Source: Tribonema minus
Taxonomy: Eukaryota > Sar > Xanthophyceae > Tribonematales > Tribonemataceae
Direction: 5' to 3'
NCBI GenBank assembly: GCA_017506865.1
Contig: JAFCMP010000346.1
Span: 930,001-994,000 of the forward strand
Length of the DNA stretch: 64,000 nucleotides
Shown here: piece after piece, positions 61,344-64,000 of the stretch
How the letters are laid out: each line of letters begins with the position of its first letter
Numbering within the stretch: position 1 is the first letter of the stretch
The notes under the pieces: model-generated
The model's database searches: none
What the model saw: the letters and a program-made list of their open reading frames with translations, nothing else
What the model was told of the DNA's origin: nothing
Made by a program: the position numbers and the translations under genes

Positions 61344-61718
61344 TCTCACCTGTCCCGTCCCCGCGATTTGCTTGCTCACGTCCGCCAGCGATGTCCCCCT
61401 CGAAATGTCGATGGTGAAGTCGGCAACGACACCCGGCACGTTGGGCTCGGTGCTATATGCCAGGTCATCGATGCGAAAGCCCCGGAAGCGCTGCGCCATC
61501 AACAGGCCCGCCGCGCTCTGCATGGGGTATCCACGCCCCACCAGGTTGCACATGTTCACGAGTTGCCCGCTGCTGATCGCATCGCCGCATACCGTCTGAT
61601 ACGAGGCGTCTCCCCAGGCTTCCTTCAGCTGAGATATCGCGATCGTGTTTGGAGGCTTCGGCGCGCCCGTCACATAGGCCCCGAGGCCGAGGACTGCCGC
61701 CACGTAGAGGCTCAGCAT
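59040..61718 (-). CDS. Four-exon secretory/membrane protein with C-terminal transmembrane segments
   Basis: Exons 61718-61350, 61196-61064, 60961-59844 and 59732-59040; introns of 153, 102 and 111 bp with GT...AG ends. The joined frame is 2,313 bp, 770 residues. All three introns are multiples of three and lack in-frame stops, so an 892-codon frame reads through them, but their Ser/Pro/Leu-rich translations and splice sites mark them as introns. The N-terminus MLSLYVAAVLGLGAYVTGA is a signal peptide. A large Cys-containing ectodomain with N-glycosylation-type sites (NST, NKS, NSS) follows. About four C-terminal hydrophobic helices come next (ALVNVVFTVVALLATYAS; LTASICACVVMIPPVLVLVS; YALLWVNIVLAAAGTAAMLA), then a cytoplasmic tail. 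No known family recognised; a surface receptor or wall-associated membrane protein is possible. Confidence 0.7.
61301..61340 (+). repeat. (GA)n microsatellite in an intron
   Basis: A GAGAGA tract lying just inside the first intron of the four-exon gene, near its 5' splice site. On the coding strand it is (CT)n. Confidence 0.9.
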
Positions 61719-62052
61719 CTCCTGCGCCCGCTCAAACCTGGCGAATCACGCCTGCCGGTGGGGAGGCCGCCGCAGTGACCCCGCACGGTCGGGTGCGGGT
61801 CCACATTTTCTGCTGACTCGCCTCCGGAGATGAACGGTTCGAAGCGGCCCGCGCCGCGCGCGCGGGTTCGCGGGACGTCGCCGGACGCGCGCGCTGCACG
61901 AGGCAGTGCGGGGGCCACGGACGGGGGAACGGTACGGAGAGGACAGCGGCGACGAGAGCGGACGCGCGGTAACGGACGTCCGTTCGTGTCTCCCGCGCGC
62001 GTCTCTCTCGATTCTCGCCGTCTCGCCGCCTCGCCGTCCCCTTCGTCTCATC
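61719..62052. other. Intergenic, presumed promoter of the four-exon gene
   Basis: Sequence between two minus-strand genes, with no further gene seen. Part of it ('ggacagcggcgacgagagcggacgcgcg' at ~61936) resembles the region upstream of the receiver-like gene ('ggacgacggcgatgacgagagcggacgcgcg' at ~58773), a possible shared upstream element. Confidence 0.4.
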
Positions 62053-63663
62053 TCATGCGAAGAACGACTGCGCGCACAGGAACGCGCTCAGGGTCTCGAT
62101 CGCCACCGACGGGGCGAAGTCGTACCAGGCGTAGCCCTCCGCGATCCGGTACGCGCACCCCGCGTACAGCGCCAGCAGCTGGGCGACCGTCGTCAGCAGC
62201 AGGAACGACATGGCGCGGCGGAACTGGGAGTCCCTCCTGCCCTGCGTCCCCGCGCCTGCGGCTCCCGTCGGCACCCACGCCGTCGCCGTGCCGAAGCAGT
62301 GGTCCCAGATCGCGAAAAGGTGGGCGCTGTACTGCAGGTAGCGGATCCTCAGGCACTCGACGCCGTAGGGGTGGCGCGCCCAGATCCGCATGATCACCCA
62401 GGGGAAGAGGACCGAGGGGACGGCCCACAAGCTGTTGTAGTAGCGCACCATGTCGGGCCTCAGGAGGACCAGGGAGATGGCGGGGGCGGCGTTGGCGACC
62501 AGCGACAGGGCGGTGCTGGCGTAGTAGCCCGCCCCGGTGAGGTAGCACATTTTTTGGGTAGCGGTGAGGGGGGAGGTCCAGAACTCCCTGGACGTCGTCA
62601 GGGCGATGCTCCCCAGGCACCACCTGTAGTTCTGCTTGAAGTACGCGCGACGGGAGTCCGGGCACAGCCCCGTCGCGAGGATCAGCGGCAGGTACCGCAC
62701 CCTCCAGCCGTCGCAGGTCGTCAGGACGCCCGTCCAGACGTCCTCGCTCGCCCCCTTCTCCGCAGTCCCTCCCATGGGGGCGAGGGCGGCGCGCCTGTAG
62801 ACGCCGCAGCTCCCCACGCAGATGGCCGCGTCGAACCTGTCGCGGTTCTGCTGCACGAGCCTGTGGAAGAGCTCCTGGACGGACCCCGCGGCCCTCTCGA
62901 CCCAGTTCATCGAGGGCGACACCCTGAACCACTGAGGGGACTGGACGATGGCGATCCCCGCGTCGTCGACCATCAGGGGGACGGTCTGCTGCAGGAAGTC
63001 GGGCCGGGGGCAGAAGTCCGCGTCGAGGATGGCGATGAACTCCCCGTGCGTCCGCGCGAACGCGGACCTCAGGTTGCCGGCCTTCTTCATGCGGCCCGGG
63101 TCGCCGCGCCTGACGTACCGGAACCCGTGGCGGCGCGCCATGGCCTCGACCGCCGCGGACGCCCGGGCGCCGTCGTCCAGCACGTGCACCGCGAGGGGCC
63201 CCCCCCACCTCAGGGCGGCGACGTGCTCGTAGGCGTTCGCCAGGACGTCCGCGGGCTCGCCGCAGCAGGGCAGGAACACGTCGACCGAGGGGGGGCCGGA
63301 GGGGGCCTCGGACGCCCGCGCGAGGGCCTCCGCGTGCGCGTGCGCGTCGAACCGCCTGCCCCAGAGCCCGACGCCGAAGTAGCTGACCAGCAGGTAGCCC
63401 GTCGTCAGCAGGGCGACGGGGGCGAACCACACCTCGACGGCCGTGTAGAGCCACAGCCCGACGGAGAGGGGGAGTACCGCGGCGACGCCCGCGGACACGA
63501 CCAGGGCCCTGCCCGCGTCGAGGTAGGACAGCATCTCCTCGTCGTCGGGGGGGACGGGCAGGACGGCCGCTCCCGGCCCCTTGGTGAGCTCGTCGGCCAG
63601 CAGGGCGAGCCCCTCCTCGGCGGTCCCGGAGGCGAGGTACAGCTGGCGGGCGAGGTCGCGCAT
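62053..63663 (-). CDS. Processive family 2 glycosyltransferase, cellulose-synthase-like
   Basis: 536 residues from ATG 63663 (MRDLARQLYLASGTAEEGLA); a longer frame reaches 63849 but the extra N-terminus is Arg/Ser-rich and probably untranslated. Two N-terminal membrane helices precede the GT2 domain. Motifs in order: SVDVFLPCCGEP (first Asp), VHVLDDG, AILDADF (DxD), GASEDVWTG (the catalytic TED-like acid pair) and QNYRWCLGS (QxxRW). Four or five C-terminal membrane helices follow (SLWAVPSVLFPWVIMRIWA; AMSFLLLTTVAQLLALYAG). This is the architecture of cellulose, chitin and hyaluronan synthases, which polymerise a sugar from a nucleotide-sugar at the membrane; the polymer cannot be told from these motifs. 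No PilZ domain. It could act in wall or surface-glycan synthesis. Confidence 0.88.
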   Translation of the reverse strand: MRDLARQLYLASGTAEEGLALLADELTKGPGAAVLPVPPDDEEMLSYLDAGRALVVSAGVAAVLPLSVGLWLYTAVEVWFAPVALLTTGYLLVSYFGVGLWGRRFDAHAHAEALARASEAPSGPPSVDVFLPCCGEPADVLANAYEHVAALRWGGPLAVHVLDDGARASAAVEAMARRHGFRYVRRGDPGRMKKAGNLRSAFARTHGEFIAILDADFCPRPDFLQQTVPLMVDDAGIAIVQSPQWFRVSPSMNWVERAAGSVQELFHRLVQQNRDRFDAAICVGSCGVYRRAALAPMGGTAEKGASEDVWTGVLTTCDGWRVRYLPLILATGLCPDSRRAYFKQNYRWCLGSIALTTSREFWTSPLTATQKMCYLTGAGYYASTALSLVANAAPAISLVLLRPDMVRYYNSLWAVPSVLFPWVIMRIWARHPYGVECLRIRYLQYSAHLFAIWDHCFGTATAWVPTGAAGAGTQGRRDSQFRRAMSFLLLTTVAQLLALYAGCAYRIAEGYAWYDFAPSVAIETLSAFLCAQSFFA

Positions 63664-63855
63664 GGCGCGGACCGGGGGGCGGGCGGGAACGGGCGACGTG
63701 CGGCGCGCGAGAGAAAATCGAGTGACGGCGCGCGCGGCATGACGCGAACGAGCGACGCGGGACGAACGAGCGAACGAGCGAACGAGCGAACGCGCCAGGG
63801 CACCGGGGAGAAGACGCATCGCGACGACCGACGGCGAGAGCGCGTTCATTCACGT

Positions 63856-64000
63856 TCACGCGCGGAATCGTATGTCCGCGGTGAAGCGGAGCGTCCCGCG
63901 CTCCGACAGCGCCCCCTCGAAGTGCTCCGGCGTCCAGTCCCGGGAGGGGACGCCCGGGGGTCTGCGCCCGCCGGCGCGGGGGCCCGCGAAGGGCTCGACG
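63856..64000 (-). CDS. 3' end of a further gene (partial)
   Basis: The minus strand enters the window in an open frame of 47 codons ending in a stop at 63856. It reads VPSRDWTPEHFEGALSERGT and LRFTADIRFRA at the end. Composition and length pattern look coding, unlike the flanking sequence. The start lies beyond the window. Family unknown. Confidence 0.5.
   Translation of the reverse strand, partial: VEPFAGPRAGGRRPPGVPSRDWTPEHFEGALSERGTLRFTADIRFRA

Overview
The window looks eukaryotic or comes from an intron-bearing large DNA virus, and not from a bacterium. It is very GC-rich. Several genes have GT-AG introns whose removal restores a clean reading frame. There are degenerate TTAGGG/CCCTAA telomere-type repeats, long microsatellites, and proteins of eukaryotic or giant-virus type: EsV-1-7 cysteine repeats, metacaspase, SET domains, LRR-transmembrane, ankyrin-like, BRO/KilA-N-like, and a processive GT2 glycosyltransferase. 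One spliced gene (1837-2830) ends in a motif I associate with structural proteins of algal giant viruses. The best guess is a nuclear chromosome of a GC-rich microalga or other protist that carries virus-derived genes. An endogenised or free giant virus with introns cannot be excluded from sequence alone.

Layout. 1-6.6 kb: an EsV-1-7/nuclease protein cut by the window edge, the virus-like structural gene, a Ser/Gly-Tyr-Pro-Ala-rich protein and an ankyrin-like protein. 7.38-8.09 kb: telomere-type repeats in head-to-head orientation. 8.3-10.2 kb: a two-exon zinc-ribbon-like gene whose intron carries a hexanucleotide repeat. 10.3-18.5 kb: an 8-kb repeat desert of minisatellites with an underlying 9-bp GGT register, separated by three clusters of a 77-bp hairpin repeat. 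18.6-26.4 kb: a BRO-like gene, an LRR plus transmembrane gene split by a frameshift, a fold-back satellite array and a SET gene.

26.7-43.9 kb: six almost identical 2,820-bp tandem units on the minus strand. Each unit carries the short first exon, the 300-bp intron and most of the large second exon of one gene. The duplication junction is in frame, so splicing would fuse all six into one predicted 5,131-residue protein. This is the most remarkable object in the window.

44.6-54.1 kb: further paralogues of the same kind (coiled coil plus conserved C-terminal domain), one intron-bearing with a frameshift, one intact and one internally deleted. They are interleaved with fold-back satellites and two copies of a small duplicated gene. 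54.1-64 kb: an F-box-like protein, a prodomain-less metacaspase, an Ala-rich unknown, a second SET protein overlapping a receiver-like protein with Glu at the phospho-acceptor site, a four-exon membrane protein, a cellulose-synthase-like glycosyltransferase and the 3' end of one more gene.

Most genes from 18 kb onward lie on the minus strand. Functions are assigned from motifs read by eye. No database search was possible, so families are proposals and splice structures are predictions.
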